Shown here piece after piece: positions 34,261 through 45,245 of a stretch of 64,000 bases of DNA. The position numbers and the translations under genes are program-made. Numbering within the stretch: the first letter of the stretch is position 1; each line of letters opens with the position of its first letter. The notes under the pieces are model-generated. The model made no database searches and had not been told where the DNA came from. It worked only from the letters and a program-made list of their open reading frames with translations. Source of the DNA: Anticarsia gemmatalis (taxonomy: Eukaryota; Arthropoda; Insecta; Lepidoptera; Erebidae); contig NC_134758.1 in assembly GCF_050436995.1 (NCBI RefSeq), forward strand, positions 10,044,001 to 10,108,000, given 5' to 3'.

Positions 34261-34872
34261 ATTGTGGGATACATTTTTTGGGTAGTGTTTTTTCGTGAGG
34301 GTATTTTGTGATGACTGATATTATTAGTAATGATTCAGGTTTTTTATTGTTAAAGTTATTTTTTATGCAGATGTAGTTTTAAACATGTGAGTTTACAAAA
34401 CAAACCTGTAATCAGGAAGTGAGTTATTTGATATTTGTATTTGAATCAGATAATAAGAATAATTTAGTAAATTAGTAATGATAACTTCAAATCATAGTAC
34501 ACCGTCTTTACAATCAAATAGTTTATAGTACTTTAATTTAATGTCAAGGCTCTTTACTTTTTTTCAAAGTGACAATATCTAATGTCTTGTAAACTGTAAT
34601 TGAATGGTTTATCCAATTACAGTTTACTATGACTTAACACTAAACTTATTATGACTTCTCATTAGAACATAAAATCTCATACTCTAATCCCAACAAACTA
34701 AATTCCTATTAGATCGTGAAATCCACGACTATGAATACAGCACAAAGCTACACGAATGTTAAAAAAGAAATCGTGAAATGGGTTTACGTTGGTAACGAAA
34801 TCAACATAAATTTACAAGAAAATTCCAAAAAAAAGATACGTAGTGTACCCACACTGTAATTATGGCGATAAT
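34261..34872. other. AT-rich stretch, nothing recognised
   Basis: CTGTAATTGAATGG and CCAATTACAGTTTACTA at 34595-34627 give a small imperfect palindrome. No gene. Confidence 0.45.
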
Positions 34873-34927
34873 TCAACGATCCAACAACGATTCAGTAACG
34901 ATCTGGTAACGATCTGGTAACGATTGA
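34873..34927 (+). repeat. minisatellite, 11-12-bp unit with core AACGAT
   Basis: AACGATCC, AACGATTCAGT, AACGATCTGGT, AACGATCTGGT and AACGATTG follow one another, with a sixth AACGAT shortly after at about 34943. Two adjacent units are identical, so the array expanded by slippage or unequal exchange. Confidence 0.85.
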
Positions 34928-35164
34928 TAAATAAATATAACGTAACGATGAATAGAATTGAGTGAAATGAAATTCCATGTGATAACAATAAATTATCTGA
35001 AGTTTGATTAATTATATTTAGTATGAGTTTCTTAATAAAAAAAGTTTGGAATCCGTTATCTAGAAAGTATACTTAAATACTTATGATGACTTCACATTTT
35101 AGTTTAAGTATGAAATCTCTCAAAATAATTTTATTTCAATAAGTATAAAATAAACAAATTGTAC

Positions 35165-35215
35165 TCATGGCGATTGGTGACCGAAAGGTCGTAGGTTCGA
35201 ATCATATACGTTACA
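35165..35215 (+). repeat. tRNA-SINE head fragment
   Basis: ATGGCGATTGGTGACCGAAA followed by GGTCGTAGGTTCGAATCATA keeps a B box. The A box and body are not convincing and no cloverleaf closes. Confidence 0.4.
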
Positions 35216-35904
35216 CTAACGTCTTCACCTCCCTTACCAGCATAGCCAACCACAACGAAAACAGTCTTTAAAAAAGTTGTACTTAATCATGGTCTTCATA
35301 ATGATCAAGAATCAATAAAAATAGTCTGGTTTAATCTATTACTGAATAATCGTTAATAGATAGAAGCAGACTTACAACAAAAATAACCCTTAATAAAAAA
35401 ACCAGTAATACTAACTAAGAAATAAACTCAATAATACAATACCAAGGTTACAACCACAAATAAAAAGAAACCACAATCGTTCATATTCTTAGAACATTCT
35501 TCATAATAAAAAGTACATCTGCAAAACTTTCCCAAGACAAAAGTCACCTTGAAAACTCAAGTATTTAAAACTGAACTTCAGGCGCCATTTCGATTTCATT
35601 AGAAGGAACACTTAAGAAAATCTATTCATTCAAGCTCAGCTGATCGTCTGTCTCTTTCACTCTTGTGGGGTTTTGTATGTGGTGTCTCGCTCTGGGGTTG
35701 TTCAAGAAGTAGTGACGTAACGAGGTCGTCTCCGATTCACTCATTAAATAAACAAGGAGTGTGCTTCGAGATAGAGGGTACACTTGCAATATTTTGAGAG
35801 GTTTACAACGATTTTGAAATATCAAGGAACTGTTGATATAGATTTTAAGCTGAAATCTTGTTAGTAGTCTTTATAAGAATTCGTTATAACTATTCATTAT
35901 TTGA
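35216..35904. other. AT-rich stretch, nothing recognised
   Basis: A slightly GC-richer 35580-35790 contains the frame 35622-35825 (minus strand, 67 codons) without recognisable features. Confidence 0.45.
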
Positions 35905-36050
35905 TAATATTCATACATACATTCATAATATCATGCGTCTTTTACCATAAAGTGTAGGCAAAAGTGTATGTATCACACCCACATTTCGCTATTAAAAATC
36001 TTAGGTTACATGTAATAGGGGACGAGCCTATTGTCGTATATCGGACTTAC
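35905..36050 (-). repeat. SINE fragment (family C)
   Basis: On the minus strand it has CCTATTACATGTAACC, TGTGGGTGTGATACATACAC, TTTTGCCTACACTTTATGGT, then ATATTATGAATGTATG, the family body and tail. Confidence 0.6.
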
Positions 36051-36540
36051 TTAATAATATTCAGTCTTCAAGTTCCAATTAGAATACCTCAAGCTTTCAT
36101 GTCCTCCACTTACCTAATAAAGTTATACATATAAAAATAAAAATAATATTTATTGTAAAAATAAGGTTAAATAAAACTAAAACAGCCTCAAAAATCATAA
36201 CTAACACTAATATTACTAACTTTTCCACGACAATTTTATTGTCATCACAAACAAAAAGCGTTATTTAACGTGAAATCCAACAAAAAGTCAGAAACTCTTT
36301 GCGCTAAGTGGTCCCTCTGTTCTGTGGCGTCTCGTTTTAATTCGCGTCCCGACCCCGCTGTTCTTCATTATCTTATTACTTAGCCAACTTGATGTACTAC
36401 GACTGAGATAACTTGATATTTGAGAGAATATTTTGAAGTTTGAAATTCTTGGAATTGATTTAAGTCTATGAATGGAGTTACTGACTGGGTTTGGTGGCTC
36501 TAAGTAGGCAAAAATTATTTGACTTTAGAAATGCAAGTCA
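36051..36540. other. AT-rich stretch with one GC-richer spot
   Basis: 36300-36360 (GCGCTAAGTGGTCCCTCTGT and CGCGTCCCGACCCCGCTG) is GC-richer but has no coding sign. Confidence 0.4.
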
Positions 36541-36787
36541 TCTATACTAATATTATAAAGCTGAAGAGTTTGTTTGTTTGTTTGTTTGAACGCTCTCTGA
36601 ATCTCAGGAACTACTGATCCGATTTGAAAAATTCTTTCGGTGTTAGATAGCCCATTTACTGAGGAAGGCTATAGGCTATATAACATCACGCTACGACCAA
36701 AAGGAGCGGAGTAGCAACGAGAAATGTTACAAAAATAGGGAAAATGATGACGCATTCTCTTTTATGTGACGCAAGCGGGTCAGCTAG
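36541..36787 (+). mobile_element. non-autonomous Helitron, copy 3, damaged 3' hairpin
   Basis: It starts TCTATACTAATATTATAAAG and ends CAGCTAG, followed by T. Near the end the sequence reads GACGCAAGCGGGTCAGCTAG, so the TTGCG arm of the terminal hairpin (AAGTTGCGC in other copies) is lost while CTAG remains. Confidence 0.9.
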
Positions 36788-37374
36788 TTTTGTATAAGTG
36801 TAGTAGGAACTATATTGTAAATTGCAATACAAAGTGATAATTTTTGCTCACTCAATTCATGATTAAAATTTGAATAGTACATTAAAGCTTCAGTTAGATG
36901 CGTAGTTAGGAAGAATGTCTGAGATTATATATCGATAATTATGTCGGCAGAACTTTGAATTTACCTTAAAAATATTCCGTTAGAAAACTTACAACTGTAT
37001 GTATTCTTATTTAACGAATTCATATTTATCGTAGCCAATAAACGTTTAAAAATTGGAACATTATTCTTTTAAAGTTTTAAGAATTTTACCTTAAAATTTA
37101 TTCAAATATATAATTTCTACCTATTTTCTAAATATATTCTTATTTTCATGTCCCTGTACTTATTATGCTTTGAAGACAATTTTGACCAAAAATTTTTACC
37201 ATAACTTATTTAAAGAAAAATTAATTACCCAAGTATCAAGAGCGTTACCGCTCGCTACAAATCTTAAGACGTTGGCAGAGTTGTTCTAAGTGGAGACGTT
37301 AATGGCAGTCTCCTTCACCTTGACCACGCTCAACTTTACCCCAGTTCTAACAACTAGGTCGTGATAGGGTTGAA
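36788..37374. other. AT-rich stretch, nothing recognised
   Basis: 37240-37330 is slightly GC-richer without a known motif. Confidence 0.45.
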
Positions 37375-37843
37375 AACAATAAGGGTATTTTATACCATTG
37401 TCAGTTTGGGGTTTTTGGGGTTTTTTGGGGTTAAGTAGTTGAGTATGTGTGGTTATTGTACAGTAGTTGTTAAATAAAATAATATTTTTAGTAGAGTTAT
37501 ATACTTACTTCTATATACCTCTGCTGCATACTATACTAACATAGAAGGTTATAAACGATTGGGAGAAAAGAGTGTACTTGTGTAACTGTATTTATAACAA
37601 ACAATAAGGGTATTTTATACTATTGTCAGTTTGGGGTTTTTTGGGGTTAAGTATGTGTAGTAATTGTACATAGGCCTTTTTAAACCTTATTCTTTACATA
37701 TAAAACTAGTCGTTATTATATGATGAATAGTGTAAGTGAAAAGTAGGAAATTGATTAAGAAATTAATTACTATATACAATTGTCAGTTTGGGGTTTTTGG
37801 GGATTTTGGGGTTAAGTAAGTATGTGTAGTGTAGTAATGTGTA
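37375..37843 (+). repeat. three interspersed copies of a TTTGGGG-containing block
   Basis: Copies at about 37375-37460, 37598-37670 and 37774-37843 share (in the first two) AACAATAAGGGTATTTTATA, then in all three ATTGTCAGTTTGGGGTTTTT, one or two more GGGG runs, TTAAGTA and TGTGT. The GGGG run number is 3, 2 and 3. The DNA between copies is unrelated AT-rich sequence of roughly 100-140 bases. Confidence 0.8.
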
Positions 37844-38400
37844 CAACTGACTAAGTTTTTCAATTTAAGAGTACACATTTTGAAATTGATAATGAGTTAG
37901 AAGTGTGGGTCAATAAATGCAACAATTATGTACCTACTTACACATCAATATTTTTACTAACGTTAGTTTCAAATTATTTAGTATCGCTTTAAAAATATTG
38001 ACTCTTTGAAAATGTGTTATCATTGTCTACTTATTAGTTCTCATTTGTAATATGGTGGTAATAATCTAACTTTCCTCAAGTTAAAACATGCTTAACTAAA
38101 TAATTACCAAATAAGCTTTGCAATGTGATTTTGTATGGTCATATTTTACACTATGTTTTTATTGGTTCTTTGACTTCTTTCACGCGGTAATATTGGTCCT
38201 AAATTTGGGTGTGTCTAGTGAATATAAAATATTTTATATTCTTATAAGATGACAAAATGTTTAGTACTAGAAAATGAATTGCCCAAGTAAGTGTTAGTTG
38301 TAATAAAATAAACCTAGGGTTTCTAAGATTTATTTCGAGAGTCCGATTCGTAAAATATAAATAAAAATAATTGTGTCAAGAAAATGGCATATAACCATCC
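37844..38400. other. AT-rich stretch, nothing recognised
   Basis: No supported feature. Confidence 0.45.
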
Positions 38401-38403
38401 AAA

Positions 38404-38500
38404 GCGGTGACATCAAAGTTGTTTTGCCGACGGCGGCGTGATCAAAGCGCGGCCGTCGGGTGTTATCTCTTTGAAGTTGCCGACGGTAATGTGCGTTCGG
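38404..38500. other. isolated GC-rich patch with CCGACGGC inverted and direct repeats
   Basis: CCGACGGC (38427-38434) pairs with GCCGTCGG (38452-38459) around a 17-base spacer, and TTGCCGACGG recurs at about 38477. Flanking words TCAAAG and CTTTGA are also inverted. It is strikingly CpG-rich against the surroundings, with no coding frame recognised. Confidence 0.6.
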
Positions 38501-40432
38501 ATACTTTACTTGAAGTTTTTAGTTTTCTTATTTTTAAGTACTATTTTTTACTAAAATTGAATACCAGTGGGTAAATATAAATCAAGCTAAATTGTTCTAT
38601 TTTGAGAGTAATTCAAGTAATTAACACTTATCTTACAGATAAAGGTAGAACGAAATATTTTGCACCAATACTTTTTAGTAGGTGTGTTAATATTAAGATA
38701 AAGTTTTCATATGAGTCATGATTGAAAATTATTTACTAATATCATGTTCATTATCTCCGAAATAATAAGTCAGTCTTTGGACTGTGCAGACGTGTTGTAT
38801 AGGTATCGTTGGTTACATTAGTAAAATGTACTTATTTGTAGAAATTAAATATTATCCGTATTTCCGATTTTTATAACTGTAAAGAAGATAGTAAAAATGG
38901 TCTTATTGGAAAAATATATACCTAATTAAGTTCAAAACATTCATTTAAGTAATTGATTAAGACGATGTTTTACAACTGTTTTACGTATCCTATCGTAATG
39001 CACTGAATTATTATGATTAAAAATCTAATGATAACAAAATCTGATAACATATTTGTCTAGATATGGGAGAGCGGCAGAGAAATCTCAATAACTGGTGCTA
39101 TCTAGTCACTTTTTATTGATGTAGAGTTAACATATTCAATATTCAATTCAATATTCATATTAATATATTCGTACTCCAAATAATAGTGTAGGTAGGTACA
39201 TATTTCTAACCACAATTCCATTCAAATCTATCTCAGACGACTACCACTCTCGCCTCCAAACCCAAGCAACCAAGGAAAAGAAAATCCAACAAGAATATCT
39301 TTCTACCAAAACATGGTAAACACAAACAGTACGATACCTTAAAGTTTAATCCCTTAACATACCTAGCTACCCTTAAGCACGTTATTCCTTTGCAAGAAAA
39401 ATCCACCCCCGGTATTAAAAAGGGATGCATTCGTGTGTGAACGGCACTGTTTCTTCTGAGAGAACAAAGGATGGGGAAAACATTTGCTTTTTTAGGTTTG
39501 GGGGTAGTAGAAGATAGGATATAGTGAGCTATATGCAAGATATTTGTACAACCTTTGATTTTAGCTAGACACGTGACAAGTAATTTGTTATTGGATTCGG
39601 GTGAGGTGCACGTTTTACATTAGAATTTGGGATGGTGGCTGCTGTTCTGAGTACTTTTAGGTCTAGAAACGCATTAAACACTTGCAATGTATAATTTCTT
39701 CAGTTGTTTGTTTGTTTGTTGTTGTTTTAATGTGCTTCAGTCTCACCGCACTGCGATGTTATAGTAACGATGATTTTGGCAGTAGTCTATGACACTCGTC
39801 AACTATTGCATTGTCTTATAGCGAAAAGTAAACAAGGTAACGATCTGAAGTACATACCAGCGTACTTTTGTGAAAGATTCAGGATCTTTTGTTTTTATCT
39901 CAAAGCAACACTACCTTAAAAGAAGTCCCACTCGTACTCAGCTGTAAAACAGCTTTTAAGAATATTTGTAGTAGCATTCCTTCAATATCTTTTACATGAA
40001 CTATCATGTATTTGTGTGTTTTACATATAAAAATAAAGACATTAGGCAAAACCTTCAATATTAAACAATATCTCTAAAAATTATATCTTGCTCTATCCTA
40101 AATCTTTAGCACAGTGGGTATCAGTAGAGAGAGATATCGTGAACAACACCCTTCTTATATCGCCATTGAGACGTCCTCTACTTAAATACCAATACGCTAT
40201 GTGCCATGTGTGTGTGTGTTTCACTTTGACGTATAGATACAGATATTTTCCCTTCTGTTGGAATACTTACGATTACTTATGCGTTCTTAAACACGATATT
40301 TAGTTATAAATATGTGTCCGTTGGCATTTTATATCTTCGAGTTTTGTTGATGCTGAAACCTATGATTGTAAAAGTTACAGTTTGCGAATCTGTCACTTTT
40401 AGGAAGGTGTTCTACTAGTTACAGCTGATATA
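38501..40432. other. AT-rich stretch, nothing firmly recognised
   Basis: A 101-codon minus-strand frame (39233-39538) lies in slightly GC-richer DNA and has no known domain. A short GTTT run (39706-39721) is present. Nothing is called. Confidence 0.4.
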
Positions 40433-40525
40433 AAGTAGCTAGATGGCACTGGCCACCATCAGCTGCATAAGCTCCTTGTTCAAAATTCCTAATTTTGTGT
40501 ACTGCCGCCAGCCGTACCCTTGCAT
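40433..40525 (+). repeat. dispersed repeat R1, copy b
   Basis: AAGTAGCTAGATGGCACTGG, CCACCATCAGCTGCATAAG, then AAAATTCCTAATTTTGTGTA and CCCTTGCAT match 8046-8150. Confidence 0.6.
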
Positions 40526-40898
40526 TCGAATACTAAGTTGGAAGGCTATAGATAGCTAGTTTTAATAAATACTTCCCACATTTTGTAGACTACTGAAAAT
40601 ACTTTCCAAAAACTTACGTCAAATGTTCACTTCCAGTCAACTATTATATATGAGAAAAAAAAATGATATATGTAACACTGGGTTGCACTTAAGTGGTCTT
40701 AAATTTGGTCTTCTAATCACATTTACAACGACACATCAGACAGTAAATCTATTGTTCAATTCACTTTTCAAAAATAAGAGAGTTTATATTTAAAAGTTCA
40801 ATGAACTTACAGAAGTAAGAAAACAAAACAAAAGAAAACATTTATGTTAATATATCTTTCTTAAAAAACATATTTACCCAACAGGGGGTTAAACTTAA

Positions 40899-40920
40899 GG
40901 GGTAGGATCTGATCTACCCC
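40899..40920. repeat. small hairpin GGGGTAG / CTACCCC
   Basis: A 7-bp perfect stem with an 8-base loop lies in an otherwise AT-rich stretch. GGGGGTTAAACTTAAGGGGT just upstream is also partly self-complementary. Confidence 0.6.
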
Positions 40921-41489
40921 CAACATTTCTTCGCAGCAATAAATCGTATAAATGCGAGCCATTAATATTGTCAACCACGAACTAATGTAGCGAACATTAC
41001 ATATTTTCTTATACTTTTAATATTTTTCTTGTTTTTCAAATAAAATAAGTATTTTCTCTTGTCTTGAAACAGACGGTCTCAATACATAACACTTTTTTTC
41101 CCTTTGATGAACTTTTACCCATTATCGTTTGGTTAGAATAGATGTCAGTCTCTCTTTTACTCTGCCTGCATTTCGCCCTATCCTTGACGTCGTCTTCCTC
41201 AACCTCATAAACCTTCAAACCTAAACCAATATGAACAAGAAAAGGTTATAGTTCTCAAAGGTAGTTAAACTATGGGAAGTTAACCATCGTGTTCTCATCA
41301 AATAAATAACCAAACCTATTAACAATCACGAAAATACCTGAAAAATAATTTACATTACCCTTTTAATACATTTTCACGTTCGTTCTACGTTATCTTGACA
41401 AACCCATTCGTTTTCACCAATGAATAAAACAACAGAAAAAGTATCCAGTATATTTATTTCAAAATTCTCCTTTTTTTTCTTTAGAGGAA
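40921..41489. other. AT-rich stretch, nothing recognised
   Basis: No supported feature. Confidence 0.45.
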
Positions 41490-41610
41490 AACGCCGGATA
41501 TAGCAGACCGGATGTTGGTACCGCCACCGGAAGTGAAGCCTGGAACGCTAAGAACATGTCATATAAATCACTTTTATTGTCGCACCCTGCCGAAAAGGGT
41601 GTATGTTTTA
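41490..41610. promoter_or_regulatory. GC-richer patch with an ETS-type site
   Basis: ACCGGAAGTG (41526-41535) is an exact high-affinity ETS core, flanked by CCGGATATAGCAGACCGGAT. The reading frames around it show nothing protein-like. Function is inferred from the motif and composition only. Confidence 0.2.
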
Positions 41611-44160
41611 ACTTATACTATCTTGAAATTTACATAGTACTCAGATATAAATAACGTATTATTTTTATAATACATTTTAGGTTGAGTTGGGTGACTAATT
41701 AAATATTTTTTGGTGTCTACTTGACATGCGAAAATAAATTTATACCTGAGCATTATTTTATTTACCTATGTTTTAGCCCATAATTTGCCTGGAATCAAAA
41801 GATACATTCTGGACTTATCTAACACAAGCTTATGCTGAATAAAACCTACCTTCGGTTTACCTAATTGTCATAATTTGGTACTATATTTATCCAAAATGAA
41901 TGTTCTCTATCTGAACAAATAATTTTACACACACACACAAAACATCTAAATAATATTAGACCATAGTCTGAGGCATTTAATAACGGAGAGTACAAAAAAC
42001 TTTTACCAAACATAAAAAACACCGAACATTTACCAAACACATACCAAACCAAACGTCCATTAGCCCAAAAGAAAATCAACAAAGCCTGTCAAAGAAAAAG
42101 CCAAATGAAGAAAGTCTTCAATAAAAGAAAATAACAAATTGTAAATTACCGGCAGCAGACGAGACAATTGTGTACAATTTGTACCATTAACAGTAATCAG
42201 AAACAGACTAATCATTCATTAAGGGATGCAATCTTTAAGTAAATTGAGACAAAAAGAAACGGTTAGGGTGTTTAGATGTTAACCAGATGTGCGAAGAATG
42301 GAGGCGAAATGTTAAAGTTATGTATTTATTCGTATTTCGTGGGATAGAAAAAAAATGCTAGTTTAAAAAAAATAGAAATGTCATTTAGATCCATGAAATT
42401 TGATAGTTAGAATAATTTTGAATCTTTCACGGCTGCGTTCACACGGCCCGCAAGAATAAATCGTCGAAATAGGATTTACTATTGGGCCTTACTACAGAGA
42501 AATACTATACTTCTACGTTATGTAACATATAGTAAAGGTATAACTAATCAATAAACATTTACATAAAATTGTCGCACCCAGTTGTGGCACAGCAAGAGCA
42601 TTTCATTTTCAGTCATGTCGGAAGTCAAACTGTCATTGTCAAAAAGCCATACGCTTCACAGCCATACTCTATATTCATCAGTAACCACACAAAAAGACAA
42701 CCATCAACATAATTTCCCCGCGCCATTTTATCCAAGTCTTTGCTCACCATTTCCTTGTCTCGCAAAATCGTTAAAACTCTCCGGACGACTACCAATGGAA
42801 TTATTAAAGGCTGCCTGCAAGTAACAGAGTTATCTTCGCCACCTGTTGATAGACTAATTAATTCAATTTTCCAACAACCTTTTTTATTTTAGGGTTCCCT
42901 GAAGATTCTTTTGCGAAATTGAACATTTCTCGTCGCGTTCTTGTTGGTTGCCACTGCTGTCTGGGACATTCCTATATAGAGCTATAATAAGTAATTTAAT
43001 ACATCGAACATATTTGTTCTTTGTTGGGAATTGTATACACATACTTTTACTCTCCCACTGTAGGGCATGGATTTAGAATGAGAGAATTTAGATCTTAAGT
43101 CATTGCGAGCTGAGGTTGCAGGCAATGCAAGATTTCCATAAATATTTTTCGTCACCGTTGCAGCAAATAATTCTTTTTAATACATTTAGTGTTGGTAATA
43201 AAAGCTACGTTTTACGTATTATTATTTATTAAACATTATATCTTTATTGATTTATTACCGTTTTCACTAAAACTAAAAAGAAATGTACCTCAACATAATT
43301 AGTAAAATAATATCGGGCACCCTTAAACCCGAATTGATTTATTACCTTTAATTTAATAACCCATCAAAATGCTTAAAAAATATAAAAGTTTATACTTTTT
43401 ATAAACTTTCACGAGGGCTTTCTTGTTTTATTCGAGGTTAGTGTTGGGGACAAATTCGTGCAGGTGCTTTCGAGTCATTAAAAACAGTTTATAGTGGCCA
43501 TCGGCTATCGGCGATCAGCGGCCATATTGTTTTTTTAATTTATTACAGTAATTACGTCACGTCAACCGCTGCAATTGATATAACAATGTTGCCAGTTAAA
43601 AAAACTTTCTATTTTTTGTAAGAAATGTTGCAAAGGTGTAATTTTGATAAAAAGTACGTAAAGTTATTTTTTGTTTACTTAGGACGAAAATAAATTTTAT
43701 AAAAAAAAATAACATAGAAAATAAGTAATTTTTATATTTTTGACGAATAATGGATATGGAAAATTTAATTTAATTGAAGGTGAGCCAAGACTAATGTCTT
43801 TTAAATTTATTACGTACGCAAATAAGTAGTATATGTTACAAAAAAAAAATACCGTCTTTTTGACCCGTAACCCGTTGCTTCATTAGTTTTTTTTTTGCAT
43901 TTTCATGTTATGTATTTTACAGTAGGTATGGGGCTAGGGGTCAACGAAGTTATTTAGTTAATTTTGATTAATTATTCAATTCATTTAACGCAATATCCAA
44001 TATAACATACCTTGATTTCGAAGCCTTTTTTACAACCATCGAAAGTTTTTCGAGTTTATCGTTAGTTAATAAGAAATAATTTGTTCATATTATATTAGCA
44101 GTATTTTTATCAAAATCTAAACATAGCTCTCTGTATTTAAGTCATGTGTACATAAAGAAA
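41611..44160. other. AT-rich stretch, nothing firmly recognised
   Basis: A GC-richer spot at 43490-43570 (CATCGGCTATCGGCGATCAG, CGGCCATATTG) and a frame at 42582-42824 (80 codons) were inspected, and neither shows a known feature. A-rich runs at 43700-43860 are simple sequence. Confidence 0.4.
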
Positions 44161-44408
44161 CTAGCTGACCCGCGCAACTTCGCTTGCGTCACATAAGAGA
44201 ATCATAATTTTCCCCGTTTTTGTAACATTTTTCACTGGTACTCTGCTCCTATTGGTCGTAGCGTGATGATATATAGCCTATAGCCGTTCTCGATAAATGG
44301 GCTATCTAACACTGACAATTTTTTTCAAATCGGACCAGTAGTTCCTGAGATTAGCGCGTTCAAACAAACAAACAAACAAACTCTTTAGCTTTATAATATT
44401 AGTATAGA
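44161..44408 (-). mobile_element. non-autonomous Helitron, copy 4
   Basis: On the minus strand it starts TCTATACTAATATTATAAAG at 44408, passes GAACGCGCTAATCTCAGGAA and ACGCAAGCGAAGTTGCGCGG, and ends CTAG at 44161. It is complete, with the terminal hairpin intact. Confidence 0.92.
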
Positions 44409-44671
44409 TTTAGAAGCGTGAAATTTTATTTTACAAAAGCCCATCGCTACCTGAACTATTAAGCCGATCAAGTCATCAATTTTATCGAAATAGACTTGTA
44501 TCTTTAAACAATTATTTATATATTTTTATTCCTGACACGTCTGCCTATTAAATTGATTGGATAACGCCTCTATATAAATTGAACTTTAAGGGCAGTTTCA
44601 CAGTTTATATTTAATTGTCAGATAGCCTTTCTGCTAAATAAAGTGATGAAAAATATTATTATAAGGTAACC
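44409..44671. other. AT-rich gap
   Basis: Nothing recognised. Confidence 0.4.
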
Positions 44672-44865
44672 GTCTTAAACGCGATTGAAAATTAAAGGTT
44701 AGGATACCTTATTTGTTTACCCAAAGTATCGATCGAATTGCATAGGCCGTGGTCACGAGCTGATGATGATTAAGTCATAATGACAAGTCAGCTAGTGACT
44801 ACGGTTGAAGCAATTCGATCGAAACGTCAGGTAAACAAGAAATATATCTCGATTACGTTTAAGAC
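44672..44865. mobile_element. foldback (palindromic) MITE, element E
   Basis: Ends are inverted: GTCTTAAACGCGATT at the left and AATCGATTAC-like sequence reading CGTTTAAGAC at the right. Inside, GTTTACC and CGATCGAATTGC (44715-44738) mirror GCAATTCGATCG and GGTAAAC. The spacer holds GGCCGTGGTCACGAGCTGAT. A second, internally deleted copy is at 51993-52070, where the right arm CGAAACGTCGGGTAAACAAT continues as the complement of the left arm, so the parent was a long palindrome. No coding capacity. Confidence 0.7.
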
Positions 44866-44869
44866 TCGG
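44861..44869. repeat. target-site duplication, left copy, of the 5S SINE
   Basis: AAGACTCGG is repeated exactly at 45135-45143 on the other side of the SINE, directly abutting it. Confidence 0.75.
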
Positions 44870-45134
44870 CCTTCTTCTTCTCCTTATCGTATGGTTAGTG
44901 GTCAACCTAGTGTCAAAGTTGCTCAAGCCGCCAGAAGGCCTTTGACATGGCTTAACGACTGTTATCTTAATCGACAACAACCGGGACCGACTTTTTACGT
45001 GCCCTCCGAAGCACGGAGACGCCCAGCTCAAATACCACTATGCGGTCACCCATCTATGGAATGACCGCGCCAAGCGTTGCTAAACCCACAGATCGTTTAC
45101 CGACCGGTGAGCGCAACTGGCTATGGGCGCCTCA
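44870..45134 (-). mobile_element. 5S-rRNA-derived SINE, copy 2
   Basis: The minus-strand head is GAGGCGCCCATAGCCAGTTG, CGGTCGGTAAACGATCTG, then the 5S-like TTAGCAACGCTTGGCGCGGT, ATAGATGGGTGACCGC. The body has GCTGGGCGTCTCCGTGCTTC, CACGTAAAAAGTCGGTCCCG, GCCATGTCAAAGGCCTTCTG and TTGACCACTAACCATACGAT, ending in an AAGGAGAAGAAG tail. A 9-bp target duplication (AAGACTCGG) flanks it, and it inserted at the right end of element E. Overlapping open frames on both strands here are just the SINE. Confidence 0.88.
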
Positions 45135-45245
45135 AAGACTCGGTGCATTATAATATTAGGTGTACAAGTCAAGCCACTTTGTGACAGATATTTTAAAGAG
45201 TGACAATTGGCCTAAGAACTATTTTTACTGTTCGTAGTATTTATG

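Noticed and set aside
37375..37843. telomere-like repeat
   Set aside because: Insect telomere repeats are TTAGG. The TTTTTGGGG runs here are few, irregular and embedded in a larger repeated block.
39233..39538. 101-codon minus-strand open frame in slightly GC-richer DNA
   Set aside because: No recognisable domain and no supporting signals; not enough to call a gene without a homology search.
44757..44836. possible hammerhead ribozyme (CTGATGA followed by CGAAACGTC)
   Set aside because: The bases after CTGATGA cannot pair with those before GAAA to make stem II, so the core does not fold. The palindromic arm explains the GAAAC word.
44780..45064. overlapping open frames on both strands (94 and 79 codons)
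   Set aside because: Both are read-throughs of the 5S SINE and element E.
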